In this document: positions 45,453 through 58,446 of the stretch, piece after piece
Numbering within the stretch: position 1 is the stretch's first letter
Layout of the letters: every line of letters begins with the position of its first letter
Source: Tolypeutes matacus
Lineage: Eukaryota > Chordata > Mammalia > Cingulata > Chlamyphoridae
Length of the DNA stretch: 64,000 nucleotides
Reading direction: 5' to 3'
Assembly: GCA_026826555.1 (NCBI GenBank)
Contig: JAKSZT010038599.1
Location: 4,893,420-4,957,419 of the forward strand
Notes under the pieces: model-generated
Told to the model about the DNA's origin: nothing
What the model saw: only the letters and a program-made list of their open reading frames with translations
Database searches by the model: none
Position numbers and translations under genes: made by a program

Positions 45453-47220
45453 CTTTACCCTCTGAATTCCAAAATTATATGGTTTTTCCATGTGCAAAAT
45501 ACATTCCTTATATCACAGTATTCCAAAAAGTCTTAAATCATTTCAGTAGCAAAACTAAGTACAAAATCTCATACACATCAGTTATAGGCATAAAATCTGT
45601 CTTCCTCTCTGGCTCTAGAACTGTGAAACTTAGGAAACAAGTTATCTGCTTCCAATGTACAAAGGAAGGACAATCACAGGATAAACTTTTCCACTTATAT
45701 AGGGAGAAATTGAATGGAAAACAGGTATCATGGGTTCCAAACAGTTCCAAAAACCTGCAGGGCATACTCTATTAGATTTCAAAGTCTGGGTGTTATCTAG
45801 AGAAAGAAGAGTTCTCCTTTGGGCTTCATGAGGATCCACCCCTTCTAAGGGCTTGCCTGATGGCCATCTTCCCAGTTCCACTCTAATCAAGCATCTGGGT
45901 GACAGCTGAACTCCATTCTTCACCCTCCAAGAACACTGAGGTGATGGCCAATCTCTAGGTCACAGTCTCAACCCCCTTAGCACAGTTGGGTGATGACAAC
46001 ATTCTCTCCAATCTCTGGCACAAAGGCCCAACCTGTGCAGAACAGTGGGGGTGGTGACCTTACACTCCTTAATCTATGGGACACAAGCCAAACCCCTCAG
46101 CGTAATGGGGTGGCAGCCTAACTCTCCCCCACCATTGGGGAATGTCCTATAATCTTTCTGTAACCAGGGGTGGCTAACTCTCCCTTAACAACAGGATAGA
46201 AGATGCCTTTTTCAAATGCTGAAGGAAACACACACTCTTTGCACACATTTGGGATCCCTTTCTTGCCTCAAGAAGATGTCTTAAATCCAGACTTCAGCTT
46301 CCATGGTTTTGTCCTTGGAGTGGTTTATCCTTCATTTTCTCCCTTTTCTGTAACTCTTAATTCAGGCTGACAGTGGTTTCATTCATACAGGTCTTGTAAA
46401 TAGCTTGTTGGTTTTTTATACAGATCACAGGGGTGCAAACCTTTCACAATTTCTTCCTGGTTAACTCCATTTCTAATCTTGACTTACAAGGAAAGTACCT
46501 CATTTCAAGTTCAATTAAGTTCTAACATGGTGCCCTATTCTCTGGGGATTTTTTTTTTTTTTTTTTTTTTTTTACCAGAGCTTAGCATTTATCAAGCCAT
46601 CAATTTCTGATTTCCTTGGGCCCAGGAGTTCAGATCTCAGCTTATCTCTCTCCTCTTGCATTTTGCTATAAGCTGCACAAAGTCAGGCCACATTTTACAC
46701 ATTTAATTAGAACATCTCCTCAGCTAAATATCCAAGCCCATCACTTTCAAATGCTGCCTTCCATCTAATATGAGGATTCAGTTTTACCAAAGCACTTTAA
46801 AGCATGGATCACATACCTCCCAGTCACAGTCATAATTTCTAAGTCAGAGGTTCTTAACAAGGGGTCTGTGAGATTGAATCAAATTTCCAAAAAACATTAT
46901 TCTTGTGGAGATGTGTTGGTGCAGGTATGATATATTTATTAAATAATATGCAGTATAGTGTGGACTTAGTAATGGGTCTGTGGTTTTCACCCAACTGGCA
47001 AAGGGGTCTGTGGAAGAAAAGGTTAAGAACCTTTGGTCTAAGTCCTCATTAGAAGTAACTTTAGGGTCCATATTCATACCAACAGTCTCTTCAAAGCTAT
47101 TTAGGCTTTCTATCAAGCATCTCATAATTCCTCCAAAAATACCCCTCACCTATTTAAAAGGTATTCCAACATTTTTGGTAATTGCAAACAGTGACACCCT
47201 ACTTTTCTGGTACCACTTTC
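45453..47220 (-). mobile_element. MaLR-like provirus C, internal region
   Basis: 1,768 bp in antisense. On the minus strand it opens with a primer-site-like GAAAGTGGTACCAGAAAAG next to the 5' LTR. It contains blocks shared with proviruses A and B: 'gcttatagcaaaatg' (gag-like part, about 46665), 'ccatggaagctgaagtctgg' (about 46290) and 'attggaagcaga' (about 45650). No pol or env motif is seen. A 26-bp T run lies at 46549-46574. The 132-codon plus-strand frame 45377-45775 runs against the element and shows no domain. Confidence 0.75.
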
Positions 47221-47814
47221 TGTATGAGGTTGCCAAAGGCTGCCAATAAAATATATCAGAAATGGGTTGGCTTTTTTAAAGGGAATTCATTTGGGGTAAA
47301 AGTTTACCGTTCTGAAGCTGTAAAAATATCCAAATCAAAGCATTATCAGAGATGCTTTATCACCAAAGGTTGATTGGTAGCAGATCCTGGAGTCATGCCA
47401 CATAGTGAGGCAAGATGGAGGATCTGCAAGTCTCTCTCTAATTTGTCTTGGAGCTCAGCTGTGGGTGATCAGGCATCTCTTACTTGGTCTTTCTCCTTAA
47501 GCCTCTTGAGGCTTCTCTGTCTTTCCATAGCTGTAGGCGAACCAGGAGTCTTCTCTCTCACATAGCCAGGTGAAAATGACAGAGCTCCCTTTTCTGCTTC
47601 TCTCTTTTCTCTGTGTTTTCTGTTTATATAAGACCATGCAAAAGGGCAGAGATGCAACCTGAGTCACAACTCACTGATGTAGTCCAATCAGTAGTGATCT
47701 AATCAATGTTCCTTAACTGAATTAAATGCAATCAAAAGATCACACTCACAGGAATGGATTAGTTCAAAAATATAATCTTTTCTGTGATTCACAAAAGAAC
47801 TTCAAATTGTCACA
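47221..47814 (-). mobile_element. MaLR-like provirus C, 5' LTR
   Basis: 594 bp on the minus strand, TGTGACAATTTGAAG to CAACCTCATACA. It aligns with 44782-45452 over its length, lacking that copy's small insertion. With the 3' LTR and internal region it makes a complete antisense provirus of about 3.03 kb. The ends differ from the TGTAG family, so C is a related but distinct family. Confidence 0.8.
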
Positions 47815-47819
47815 CAAAT

Positions 47820-48837
47820 TGCACTGAGATATCTTCTCTTTTATTGTGGAAATATGCAATTGGGATTCAAAAATTACTCTCAAAGATTTTGACTTCTTTT
47901 CCATTAATATATACATTTCAGAAGGAATATGTGCATTCATTTATTGCTTGTTACACAAATTATTGTTAGTCATTTAAATTAAAAATCTGAAGTGAACCAT
48001 ATGAAGTTATCAGTTTTGGAAAAATCACAAAAGAGACCAGAATTACAGAAGAACAACAAGAGGTATAGAAAAGTGCTAGAATTTTATCAGGTTTTATACT
48101 CAAATTTATTTCAACATATAGAAGTGGTTTAGTAAGTGGATCTATGACTGTATATATTCTTAATGAAACAGGTTTTTCCCCTAATAGACTGAATAAAAGT
48201 ATATTTAGAATTAGTTTGAAGAAATTAACTCACAATTTTTCAGCACTAAACACCTAAATTTCAACTAGTGCTACCAAGGTGAAATATTGTGTGCCAAGAA
48301 GATTATCGTTACTGAAAGAAAACTGATCTAGATTGTGGGCAAGTATCTGGGAAGCTATCTCAGAGTAATAGTATGGATATAAAAGTGTTTTCCAACAAAA
48401 GAGAACAACATATGTTATTGCTTTGAGAAAATAACAATAACAAAATCCTCACAGCAATTAAAATTCCCCTCCATTTCCCCTTCCCCAAATTTCTAAACAA
48501 AATTAGACTGTGTATCTATTTTTGAATAATTTATTTAAATTCCGTAATTAAAACACCATCAAATAATTTTCTAATGTCTGATTTATCAGTGTGTGACATA
48601 ATAGAGATCCCCATGTACCTGTGCAGCATTATCAGCAGCTCAATTTAAATTCCTCAGCAATCATATTCTATTTTCCTACTCTATTTACTCTCTTAGAGGA
48701 CTACTTAAATCTTCTCTCCTTGAATGTCTTATACTTACTCTCCATCTTCCCTCTCAGCTGGTTAATTTGCTTCTTATTTCACTAAGAAAATAAAAGCAAG
48801 GAGAAGAGAATTTATACCAGTTCACATTCCATATGTC
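47820..48837. other. Unassigned AT-rich DNA
   Basis: No gene or named repeat recognised. Confidence 0.4.
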
Positions 48838-49015
48838 CCCTTTCTTGTTTTATTTTTCTTCATAGTAGTTATCACCATCTTATATACTACATGTTATTTT
48901 TTTCTTCTTTATTTAACTGACTGTTTCTTTCTAACTCTAGTAGGTGACCTCCATGAGAATAGGACATTTAACCTGTTTTATGCACAGCTATACTCCCAAA
49001 CTGGCTTAATAGAGA
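48838..49015 (+). mobile_element. L2 LINE 3' end fragment
   Basis: 'cttgttttatttttcttcat', 'agtagttatcaccatct' and 'gtgacctccatgagaatagg' follow the recalled L2 3' end. Truncated before the terminal repeat. Confidence 0.55.
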
Positions 49016-49379
49016 CTAATTATTTATAATAATTTATAAATTTATTCATTAATTTATGAATAAATGTTAAATTCACAAATCTTAAAAAGAAAATAATAAA
49101 AGGATACTAATGGTCAGTGCTTCACCTTTAATTGCAAGTATGTCATTGTAACATATTTATTTGTATGACAATTTTATTTATTGTAATACAAATATAAAAA
49201 GTAATTTTTAAAAAGAACAATTATAATTAAAGTCATTTGTAAACACTAAAAAGGTATAGTAATGTTTGAAGACATATGGCAGAAAACTTACTCTGGAAAT
49301 TTGAAGACTGCTATGGCCTAGACTAACTGCATATATGCACCAAGAGACATAGGTAAAATGTGATTATTACAGCATAATG

Positions 49380-49970
49380 GGAAATAGCAATCAGTTTGGA
49401 ATAGTTTAAATATTCCTTAAGAGTGGAAAAATAAATTATTACATTCATTTATGAATACCATACAAGCCATTAAAATGAATGGGTAGTACCTACATAAGAT
49501 AACTTGTAAAATCTATTAAGTAATTAAACATAAAAGAGCAACTAAAATGAATATAAAAGTATATTCTATTTCCTGTTTGGAATTATGGAAGTGTTTTGGT
49601 AATTGATCGTGGTGATGGTAGCACAATATTGTGAATACAATTAACAGCACATAAATACATATCTGAATAGGATTGAAAGGGGAAATGTTAGACAGATATA
49701 AAGCAACAGAAGAAAATTTAAAAAATATCTATTGAACTACACTACACAAACAAAAAAGTATAGTGTGATCTAATTTATATTAGAATGAGTTATTTGTTTA
49801 ATACATATGTGTATGTGGTAATATGCATATGGGTGTGTGTACACATATACCTTCCAAAATTTTAGTTATGTTTCTGTCTGTAGTAGTTTAGAAATGTGGC
49901 AGACCAGGGTCATAAAAATTTTAAACTTTTATTCTATGTAATTATGTGTGCATGATTTCATGAATTTTTT
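49380..49970 (+). mobile_element. Old L1 3' end, sense
   Basis: 'cataatgggaaatagcaatc' and 'agccattaaaatgaatg' (ORF2 end), then 'aattgatcgtggtgatggtagcacaatattgtgaa' type 3' UTR text. Decayed and non-coding. Confidence 0.55.
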
Positions 49971-50940
49971 ACAATGAGATCATTTTCATGTATAATTTTT
50001 GTATTTTTTTTAAAAGAGAAGAAAATGTCAACCTAGGCTCAATATGTCAGAACAATTTAAATTTCAATGAAATTAAAGAATAAATGCTGCATCTACAGAG
50101 ATCAATAAGCTTCTAAGACCCAGATGAAGACAGTTCTTTCAGTGTCTAGATGCTGCTTATTTTTTCATGTGAATACATAGAAATTTTAAAAACAGTATAG
50201 CAAAAACTGGAGAAAAACTGTCATTATCCCTCTTGCTAATGATTATACAATCTATCAAGTTCAATTCTTATCCTTTTACAATTTCCCTACTACTTACATA
50301 CAAGTAGATTTGTTTATTTTAGTTTATTAATCTATCCCCATCCTTTGTTTTGTCTTCATAAATGTATATATAAACACTTCTCATTTAATCAACCCATTTC
50401 TCAGTAACAATCCCAATAAAGAAACTCTAACAGCAAATGAGGAAGAAGTGTTAATGAACTGAAAATAACACTCATATGACTTCCTGAATAGGCCAGCACT
50501 ATCACAACCTTATACTCTAACCCCTGAAGAAAATTAACTGGCATGAGTTTTCTAGTCCCTAGGGGAGTCCTATCAAAAAAATTAAACTTGGAGTTCCATT
50601 CAGAGTTTGTAAATCTCTTTGAATTTTAATGTATATTGGGGACAATTTAATATTCAGAGATGGTTTTTTTTACCCATTATCAATAATGGATGGTTCTTTG
50701 AAATGGATTGCTTCACTACATGGGACTGTTTATGTAAATCAAAAATGCATGGCATTAAAAATTATCTTCTGTATAAAATATTAATCTACTATAAAGGGTA
50801 CAAATAAATTTTAAGATCTTATTTAGATTACAATATTGTAATAAAAAGACTTGTGGAAGAGATATCAGGGATTTATACTGGAAGTTTTCTTACCCCATCA
50901 TCATTCCATATATCAACCAATACATTAGATAATAAGTTAT
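49971..50940. other. Unassigned AT-rich DNA
   Basis: No gene or named repeat. The 62-codon frame 50619-50807 has no domain. Confidence 0.4.
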
Positions 50941-51446
50941 TGTGGACAGTATAATAGTTCTCCAAAGATATCAAAATCCCAATTCCTGAAACCATCAACC
51001 ATGTTACCTTATATGGTGGAAGGAAATTTGCAGATGTGTGAATGGTCAAGGATGTTAACATGGCAAGATCATCCTGGAAAATCTAGGTGCATTCAATCTA
51101 GTCATATGAATCCTTAAAACTGGAAAACTTTCGCTTGCAATAATCATATGGAGAAGTGACTATGGAAGAAAGATCAGAGGAATACAATGTTGCTGGCTTC
51201 AAAGAAAAAGGAAGGGGAGCACAAGCCAAGGAAGATGGGCATCTTCCACATGTTGGAAAAGGGAAAGAAACAGCTTTTTCCTTGGGAACCTCCAAAAAAG
51301 AATGTAGCCCTATTGATACCTTTATTTTAGCCTTGTTAGAGCTTTGCTGGGCCTCTGATCCCCAGAACTGTAAGATTCTAAATTTGTGCTGGTTTAGCCA
51401 CCAAGTTTGTGGAAAATAGATACAGCAACAATAGATAACTAATATC
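50941..51446 (+). mobile_element. MLT1-like LTR, sense
   Basis: Starts TGTGGACAGTATAATAG. The second half follows the MLT1 order: 'cctattgatacctttatttt', then 'ctctgatccccagaactgta', then 'ccaccaagtttgtgg', then 'aatagataactaat'. The 87-codon frame 51156-51419 is fortuitous. Confidence 0.75.
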
Positions 51447-51540
51447 TAAGTTTACAAAGATAAATATGGCATTTCCACTCCTCTTGAGTGTGTTGAGTGG
51501 TATAATAGAAGTATGTATAAAAGCATTTTGCCATTACAAA

Positions 51541-51603
51541 TAATGAAAATGATGATGAGAATGATGAAGGTAATAATGATGATAATGACTATGATGATAA
51601 CAA
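51541..51603. repeat. GAT/AATGAT-rich simple repeat
   Basis: Imperfect trinucleotide run of GAT and AAT units. Confidence 0.8.
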
Positions 51604-53254
51604 CTAGTATAACATTTGCTGAGTGACTGTTAAAGAGGTTATATTTTTCTAGGTTGGATGATCTGGGAAGTTTAGTAAATGGTTAGATGGTAATGCCACT
51701 GAAATTGAAAAGCATGAGGGGAAATGGAATTAAGGGTGGAGGCACCATGAAGTTTGTGTGCATTAAACTTGAGATACTTATGACATAGATAAATAGATAT
51801 GTGAATTAGGTATAGGCAGTTGGAGATTTATATACATAAATACATGTATATATACCTTGAACTTAAAGGTCACTAACTGAAAACCATTGGCATATACATG
51901 GCATTCAAATTTGCCAGATTAGATCAGATCCCTTCAAGAGAAAAGGAAAGAAGACAGAAAGGCCTGGGATAGAGCACGAAGAAACTCCACAATTTGAGGG
52001 TAGAAGAGTGGAAGCTACAGAAGAATGTGGAACATTGGTGAAAAACTTCCAAAGAATGAAGACAAGGCGTGAAAGAGAAGAGTAATTTTAAAAAGAGGTA
52101 GTGGTTAGCTCAGTTAAGGGCTGGTAGATACAGCTAAAACCAGAGCTTATTGGGAGCTCTGGGAAGACCATCTGATGGAGTAGTAGAAGTCAGTAAGATT
52201 GTGTGTAGGTTGCAATGTGAGTGGGTGGTAAGCAAATAGAAACTGCATGTTGTCTAGGTATGAATAGGTATGAATGAAGTCAAGTATTTGCCAGTAGAAG
52301 AATGTGAAGTTCCAGAAGTTCTCATTTTCTTTGTTTTCTTTTTGAAAATGTTAGAGGTTAGCATATGTTTCTAGGAGAAATCCTTGAGAAGGTCAAATGA
52401 GAGAAAATGTATAACATTAGTAGAAGGGTTGATCTTTAACCGGAGAGGGAACTTTCTTCCCTTTTAGCAGTTGGAAAGAAGGAATGAATAACACAGCTGC
52501 AGGAAAAGTAGATTTGTTTATGGGAAGAGGAATTACTTCCTAGGTCAATGGCTAAAAGGTGCTGAAAGCTGGAGAGGGTTTGAGAGGTGAAGCAATTGCT
52601 ATGTAAATGTAAACTTCAGTGCAGGATGGACAGAATAATGGACTCCAGTGATTGGGATGTCCATGAGAGGAGCAGGCTGGAGATCGTTGTGTGAATGTAT
52701 TTACAGATCTTCCCTCTTTAAAATTCTTACTACTGCACAGTCACACTGTTGAAATGCCACTTTCATGTATTTGTTCTGTAGTGTTTAAAATGTCCTCTTT
52801 TAAACTATCCAGGATAGTTACAGCTGCCACTAAAATGACAAACAGATTTTCTAGACTTACTTTAAAGTAGTTAGTATAAACTATTTCATTATTTTCATAA
52901 TTAACTTAGATGCTCAAACTGAATACAAACACTATGGTAGAGACTTGGAAGATGAAGTACTGTCTACAGTAAGAAATGGATCAGTGGCAGCTTTTGTAAA
53001 CTTAAAGTTGCCTATAGAAACTATATTGTTTTGCATTCTGCTTAAACTTAATCCAGGAAGATAATAACAAGAAGGAGATTAGTAGCATAATTCACAAGCA
53101 GTGAACCCATGATTTATGATGCTAGTGTGATGATGATGGAATCCAGCTTTCTATTATAAATAACTCCTGAATATTTAGACAGTAATTCTTTGCAATTAAT
53201 ACTTTTTCTCTATTTTCAGTAAATCTAAACACTATATATCATATTAAACTATAT
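51604..53254. other. Unassigned DNA with a possible old repeat
   Basis: 51960-52600 has purine-rich text ('gatagagcacgaagaaactcc', 'agtggttagctcagttaag') like an old mammalian interspersed repeat that I cannot name. Otherwise nothing recognised. No coding frames. Confidence 0.35.
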
Positions 53255-54939
53255 GTTTTTTATTAGAGAAGTTTTGGGTTCACAGAAAAAATCATGCATA
53301 AAATGTAGGGTTCCCATACACCACTCTATTATTAGCACCTTGTATTGGTGTGGTACATTTATTACAATTGATGAAAGCAAATTTTTATAATTGCACTATT
53401 AACTATAGTCCATGGTTTAACATAGGGTTCTCTAACATATATAAAACCAAAAATTTCCCCTTTTAACTACACTCAAGCATATAATTATATAATTCTCAGT
53501 GCCGTTAATAATGTTCACAAAGTGGTGCTACTATACCGCCATCCATTACCAAAAGTTCTCCAACATCCCAAACAGAAACTCTGTACAATATAAGCATTAA
53601 CTCTCTATTCCTCACCCAAACTATAGTCTAGATTCTGACTCTATGAGTTTGTTTATTCTAATTATTTAGTATCAGTGAAATCATATAATATTTGTCCATT
53701 TGTGTGGCTTATTTCACAATAATGTCCTCAAGGTTATACAGATTATTGCTTGTACCAGAACTTCTTTCCTTTTATGTATGAATAATATTCCACTGTGTTT
53801 ACACAGTACAATTCAATTATCCTCTCATCAGTGGATGGACACTTGGATTGCTTCCATCTTTTGGCAATTGTGAATAAGCCCACTGTGAATTTCAGTGTGC
53901 AAATATCTGCCCAAGTTCCTGCTTTGTATTATTTTATTTATATACCTAGAAGTAAGATTATTTAGTTATATACATAGAAGTGAGATTGCTGGGTCATAAA
54001 GTAAATTTATACTTAACTTTCTGTGAAGGTGCCAAGCTGTAGAATGGCTGCATCATTCAACATTCCTACCAGCAATGAAATAAGTGTTCTTATTTCTACA
54101 CATCCTCTCCAACACTTAAAATTTTCCAATTTTTAAAAGTAGTCATTCAAGGGTGTGAAATGGTATCTCACTGTAGTTCTAATTTGCATTTTTCTAAGGG
54201 CTAACAATGCTGAGGATCTGTCGTGGTTTTTTGGCTATTTGTATATCTTCTTTGGAGAAATGTCTATTCAAATTTTTTCCCATTTTAAAATTGGGTTGTT
54301 TGTCTTTCTGTTGCTGAGTTGAAGGATTTTTAATATATCCTTAATTCTAAACCCTTATCACCTATGTGGTTTAAAAATATTTTTTCCCTATTATGTAGGT
54401 TGTTATTTTACTTTCATGATAAAGACCTTTGAAGCACAAAAGTGGTTTTTTTTTTTAATGTGGCCCCATTTATCTATTTTTTTTTCTTATGTTGCTTATG
54501 CATCAAGTGTAAAGTCTAAGAAACTATTGCTTAACACAAGGTTCTGTAGATGCTTCCTTAAATTTTCTTCACGGGGTTTGATAGTTCTGGCTCTTATATT
54601 CAGGGATGTGGTCCATTTTGAGTTGATTTTTGTATATGTTATGAGGAAGGGGTCCATTTTCATTCTTATGTAAATGGAAATGCAATTTTCACAGACCATA
54701 AGATAATGTTCTTTCCCAATTCTGTGTTCTTTGTCCCCTTTTCAAAAATCACCCAGCCATAAATTTAAGAGCTGATTTTTGAGCTATCAATTTAATTATA
54801 TTGGTTATATATCTGTCTTTGTGCCACTGCCATGATGTTTTGTTTACTGTGGCTTTGTTAATGAACTTTAAGATCAGGAAATGTGAGTCCTGCAACTTTG
54901 TTCTTTTTCAAGAAGGCTTTGGCTATTTGGGATCTCTTA
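53255..54939 (-). mobile_element. L1 3' UTR and ORF2 C-terminal end, antisense
   Basis: Begins with a T-rich stretch, then 'tagagaagttttgggttcacag' and 'gcataaaatgtagggttccc', antisense L1 3' UTR. From about 53640 the antisense ORF2 end follows ('aataatattccactgtg', 'ggatggacacttggattgct', 'tttctgtgaaggtgccaag'). This is the 3' part of a long L1 running to about 61985. The 85-codon plus frame 54416-54673 is a shadow. Confidence 0.75.
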
Positions 54940-54944
54940 CCCTT

Positions 54945-55635
54945 TGTAGTAGTTTGATATTATTGATGAATTCCAAAAAGAAATACTGATTATGTTTGTA
55001 AACTGGTCTGTTCCTCTGGACTAGTGATACCATTAGATTGTATTGAATTCAGAGGTTTCACTTTTACTTGATTAAATTTTGATTAAGGCTTTGATTGGGA
55101 CACATCAGTAGGACCTTGAGTCCCCGCCCACTTGGCCAGCAGGGACTAACAGAGAAAATGACATGGCAAAGGAAACAGTTGGAGTTTTGAACTGGAGCCC
55201 TGGGAAGTAAATGCACAGGAGAAGAACACAGAGAAGCAGATATGTGAGGAAAGAAAGAAGGCTCCATTAGGCATGGCAGAGGCCCCAGGAAGAAGGATGA
55301 GCCATTTGCCTGATAGTTTACAGTTGGCCTTGTGGAGAGAGCAGAGCACCTGAGCCCAAACAGAAACAGCCCAAGGAGAGAGGAGGGTTTTCCTACCCTA
55401 CAGCTAATATTAGAAGAAGCTGGGACCACGGAGCCTTAAGAGGAAGAGGAAGCCTGAATCCTTACAAGTGTTAGCAGCCATCTTGCTCCAACACATGGCA
55501 ACAGACTTTGGTGAGGGAAGTAACTTATGCTTTATGGCCAGGTAACAGTAAGGTTCTACCCTAAATAAATACCATTTTATAAAAGCAACAGATTTCTGGT
55601 ATTTTGCATCAGCACCCCTTTGGTTGACTAATATA
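54945..55635 (+). mobile_element. Solo MaLR-like LTR inside the antisense L1
   Basis: 691 bp, TGTAGTAGTTTGATATTA to GACTAATATA, with a perfect 5-bp duplication CCCTT at 54940-54944 and 55636-55640. It belongs to the same subfamily as proviruses A and B (long 'aagaggaagaggaagcctg' block and 'aataaatacc' end). L1 ORF2 text is continuous on either side. The 121-codon minus-strand frame is a shadow also present in the other copies. Confidence 0.85.
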
Positions 55636-55640
55636 CCCTT

Positions 55641-58164
55641 CCACATAAATTTGATGACTGCCTTTTCATTTCAGCAAAAAGGCTACTGTAATTTTAATTG
55701 GGGTTGTGTTGAATTTGTAAATCACATTGGGTAGAATTGACATCTTAACAATATTTAGTCTTCCCGTCCATGAACATGGAGTATCCCTCCAATTATTTAA
55801 GTCTTCTTTTATTTTCTGTAGCTATGTTTTGCAGTTTTCTCTGTGCAAGTCCTTTACATCCTTGGTTAAATTTATTTCTAGATACTTGCTTCTTTTGGTT
55901 ACTATTCTAAATGGATTCTTTGTTCCTTGATTTCCTCTTCCAATTGTTCATTACTAGTGTATAGAAACACTGCTTATTTTTGAGTGTTGATCTGTACCCT
56001 ACAACTTTACTGAATTCATTTATTGGATCAAGCAGATTTTTTAATGGACTTTTCAGGGCTTTCTTTCTATAATATCAGATCATCTACAAATAGGGAATTT
56101 TTTACTTCTCCCTTTCCAATTTGGATGGTTTTCTCTCTTTTTCTTGCCTAATTGATCTGATTAGAACTTCCAAAAAATTTTTGTATAAGAATAGTGACAA
56201 TGGGCATCCTTGTCTTGTTCCTGATTGCAGAGGAAAAACTTTGTCTTTCAGTATAGAATATGATTTAAGCTGTGAGTTTTTCATACATGCTCTTTATCAG
56301 GTTGAGGAAATTTCTTTCTATCCTTGCTGTTCTAAATGTTTCTATCAAGGATTTTGTCAAATGCCTTTTCTCCATCAATTTAGGAGAAGACATGCATGTT
56401 TCTTTCCCCCTTCTTTCTGTTAATGTGGGGTATTACATTAATTGATTTTCTTAATGTTATGTTGAACTATCCTTGCATATAAAAGTTAAATGTCACTTGG
56501 TCATGTATATAAATCCTTTAATGGGCTGTTGGATTGAATTTTCTGGTATTTTTTTGGAATTTTTGTATCTATATTCATAACAGATATTCACCTATTAGAT
56601 TCCTAGATCTTCTTGAGTTGGTGTAGGCAGTTTGTTTATTTCTAGTAATTTGTTCATTTCATCTAGGTTATCAAGTTTGTTGGCATAGAGTTGTGCATGG
56701 TATCCTTTTATAATACTTTTCATTTTAGTGGGGTTGGTGGTAATGTTCCTATTTCACTTCAGATTTTAGTTACTTGTGTCCTTTTTCCTTTTTTCTTCGA
56801 CAGTCTAGCTAAAGGTTGTCAATTTTACTGATCTTTTCAAAGAAAAAATTTTTAGTTTTGTTGATTCTCTCAATTGGTTATTATAATTATTATTATCTAT
56901 TTCATTTATCTCCACTATAATCTTTGTTATTTCCCTCCTTCCTCTCACTTTGGGTTAAATTTGCTCTACTTTTTCTAGTTTTTCCATTATTGAGTTTAGG
57001 TCTTTTATTTGAGTATTATTTGAGTTTTCTACTTCTTTATTGGTCTTCAAGTTGTATGGTTTGTCTATTATTTCAGGTGGTATATTAAAGACCCTACTAG
57101 TAATGTACAAATATCTAATTATCTCATTAAATCTGACAATATCTGCTTCAAATATTTTGAGGCCTTGTTGTTAGGTGCATATATACTTACAATTATTACA
57201 TCGTCTTGCTCATTTGACCCATTTATCAATATACAATTTCTGTAATTGTCCCTCAGAATAGTTTTTGACTAAAAGTCTATTTTATCTGATATTGGTGTAG
57301 CTACCATCATTCTCTGTTGGTTACTACTCACATAGTATGCCATTTTTTTCCCCCATTCTTTCACTTGCACCCTACTTATGTCTTTAAATTTAAGGTGAAT
57401 GTTTTATAGTTGGGCAATGCTTTTTTACCCAAAAGGCCCATATCTGCCTTTTGACTGGAAAGTTTAATAAATTTATATTTAAAGCAACTACTGATAATAT
57501 AAGATTTACATCTCCAATTTTGCTATTATTATTTGTAAATCTTATACCTTGCTGTCCCTCAATTCTTCTGTTAATTCCTATTTGCATATTTATTTGAATT
57601 TTTTGTAATGTAACTTACTGAGCCCCTTCTTATTTCATTCTGCAAATATTTTTCATACATTCTCCTTATGGTTACCATGAGTTTAAAATTACCATCCTAT
57701 ATATATATACCAATCATATTTTATTTGATACCAACTTAACTTTAATAGCATACACATACACTGTTCATATACATTTCCATCCTCCTACCTTTTTTGTCTT
57801 GTTATCAGTTACATATGTGTACATTGTATGTCCAAATCCCATAGATTTTTCATGACTTTTTATTCATTTGCATTTGAGCACCTGTAGGAAGTAAGAAGTG
57901 GAGCACATGCTAAAAATTCAATAGAATAATGCTGGCATTTATAATTACCCATATAATATGTTTACCTTTACCAGAGGTATTTATTTCTTTATGTCACTTT
58001 GATCTAGTGTCTAGTGTCCTTTCCTTTCAGTTTGAATAATTCCCTTTAGCACTGCTTGTAAGGCCCATTTAGTGGATATAAAATTCTTCTGCTCTTTAAA
58101 AATATAGGAATGTCTTAATCTCTCTGTATCATATATGACTTTTCATTTTCTCCCCTAACATTTC
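55641..58164 (-). pseudogene. L1 ORF2 (RT and upstream), antisense
   Basis: Minus-strand frame 56284-56102 reads PLQSGTRQGCPLSLFLYKN, the RT motif preceding the active site. Just downstream on that strand (about 56083-56097) the catalytic box reads FVDD, so the usual A/V position is V. Further 5' (plus 56600-57700) lie antisense remnants of the endonuclease-RT linker and endonuclease. Stops and frameshifts throughout. Continuous with 53255-54939 and 59041 onward, so part of one L1. Confidence 0.75.
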
Positions 58165-58446
58165 TAGATCATTCCCCTGCTTCAAATAGTAGAAGCATTC
58201 CTAAGTAGCTACCAGGCAACCCATGACTGATCAACAGATCTTGTACCAGAGTATTTAACCTGTTTTTCCAGAAGCCTGCTATGGTATCTGTTTTTCCCAA
58301 ACTGCCTGATCATGCCTATATCAATAATTATTTCCACCAATGTATAAATTCTGCCCTGCTGAAAACATCTGTTCCTTTAGGAACTGATTCCTGTAAAAGT
58401 CTTGCACATCTCCCATGGGCCTTGATAATTATTGTCAAGTCATATA
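58165..58446. other. Unassigned insertion in the L1
   Basis: About 280 bp whose text does not fit L1 order ('gctaccaggcaacccatgac', 'aactgcctgatcatgcc'). It lies directly left of the T-rich end at 58447. It may belong to the same insertion or be an older retroviral fragment. Not identified. Confidence 0.3.

Noticed and set aside
45377..45775. 132-codon open frame, the longest plus-strand frame in the window
   Set aside because: It runs against the interior of antisense provirus C, has no domain, and its DNA is accounted for by the repeat.
44782..47814. Two antisense LTRs first considered as separate solo LTRs
   Set aside because: The DNA between them matches the MaLR interior, and the outer flanks CAAGT/CAAAT fit a single integration.
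55064..55429. 121-codon minus-strand frame
   Set aside because: Lies inside the solo LTR. Similar frames recur in antisense in other copies of the same LTR family, so it is a repeat shadow.
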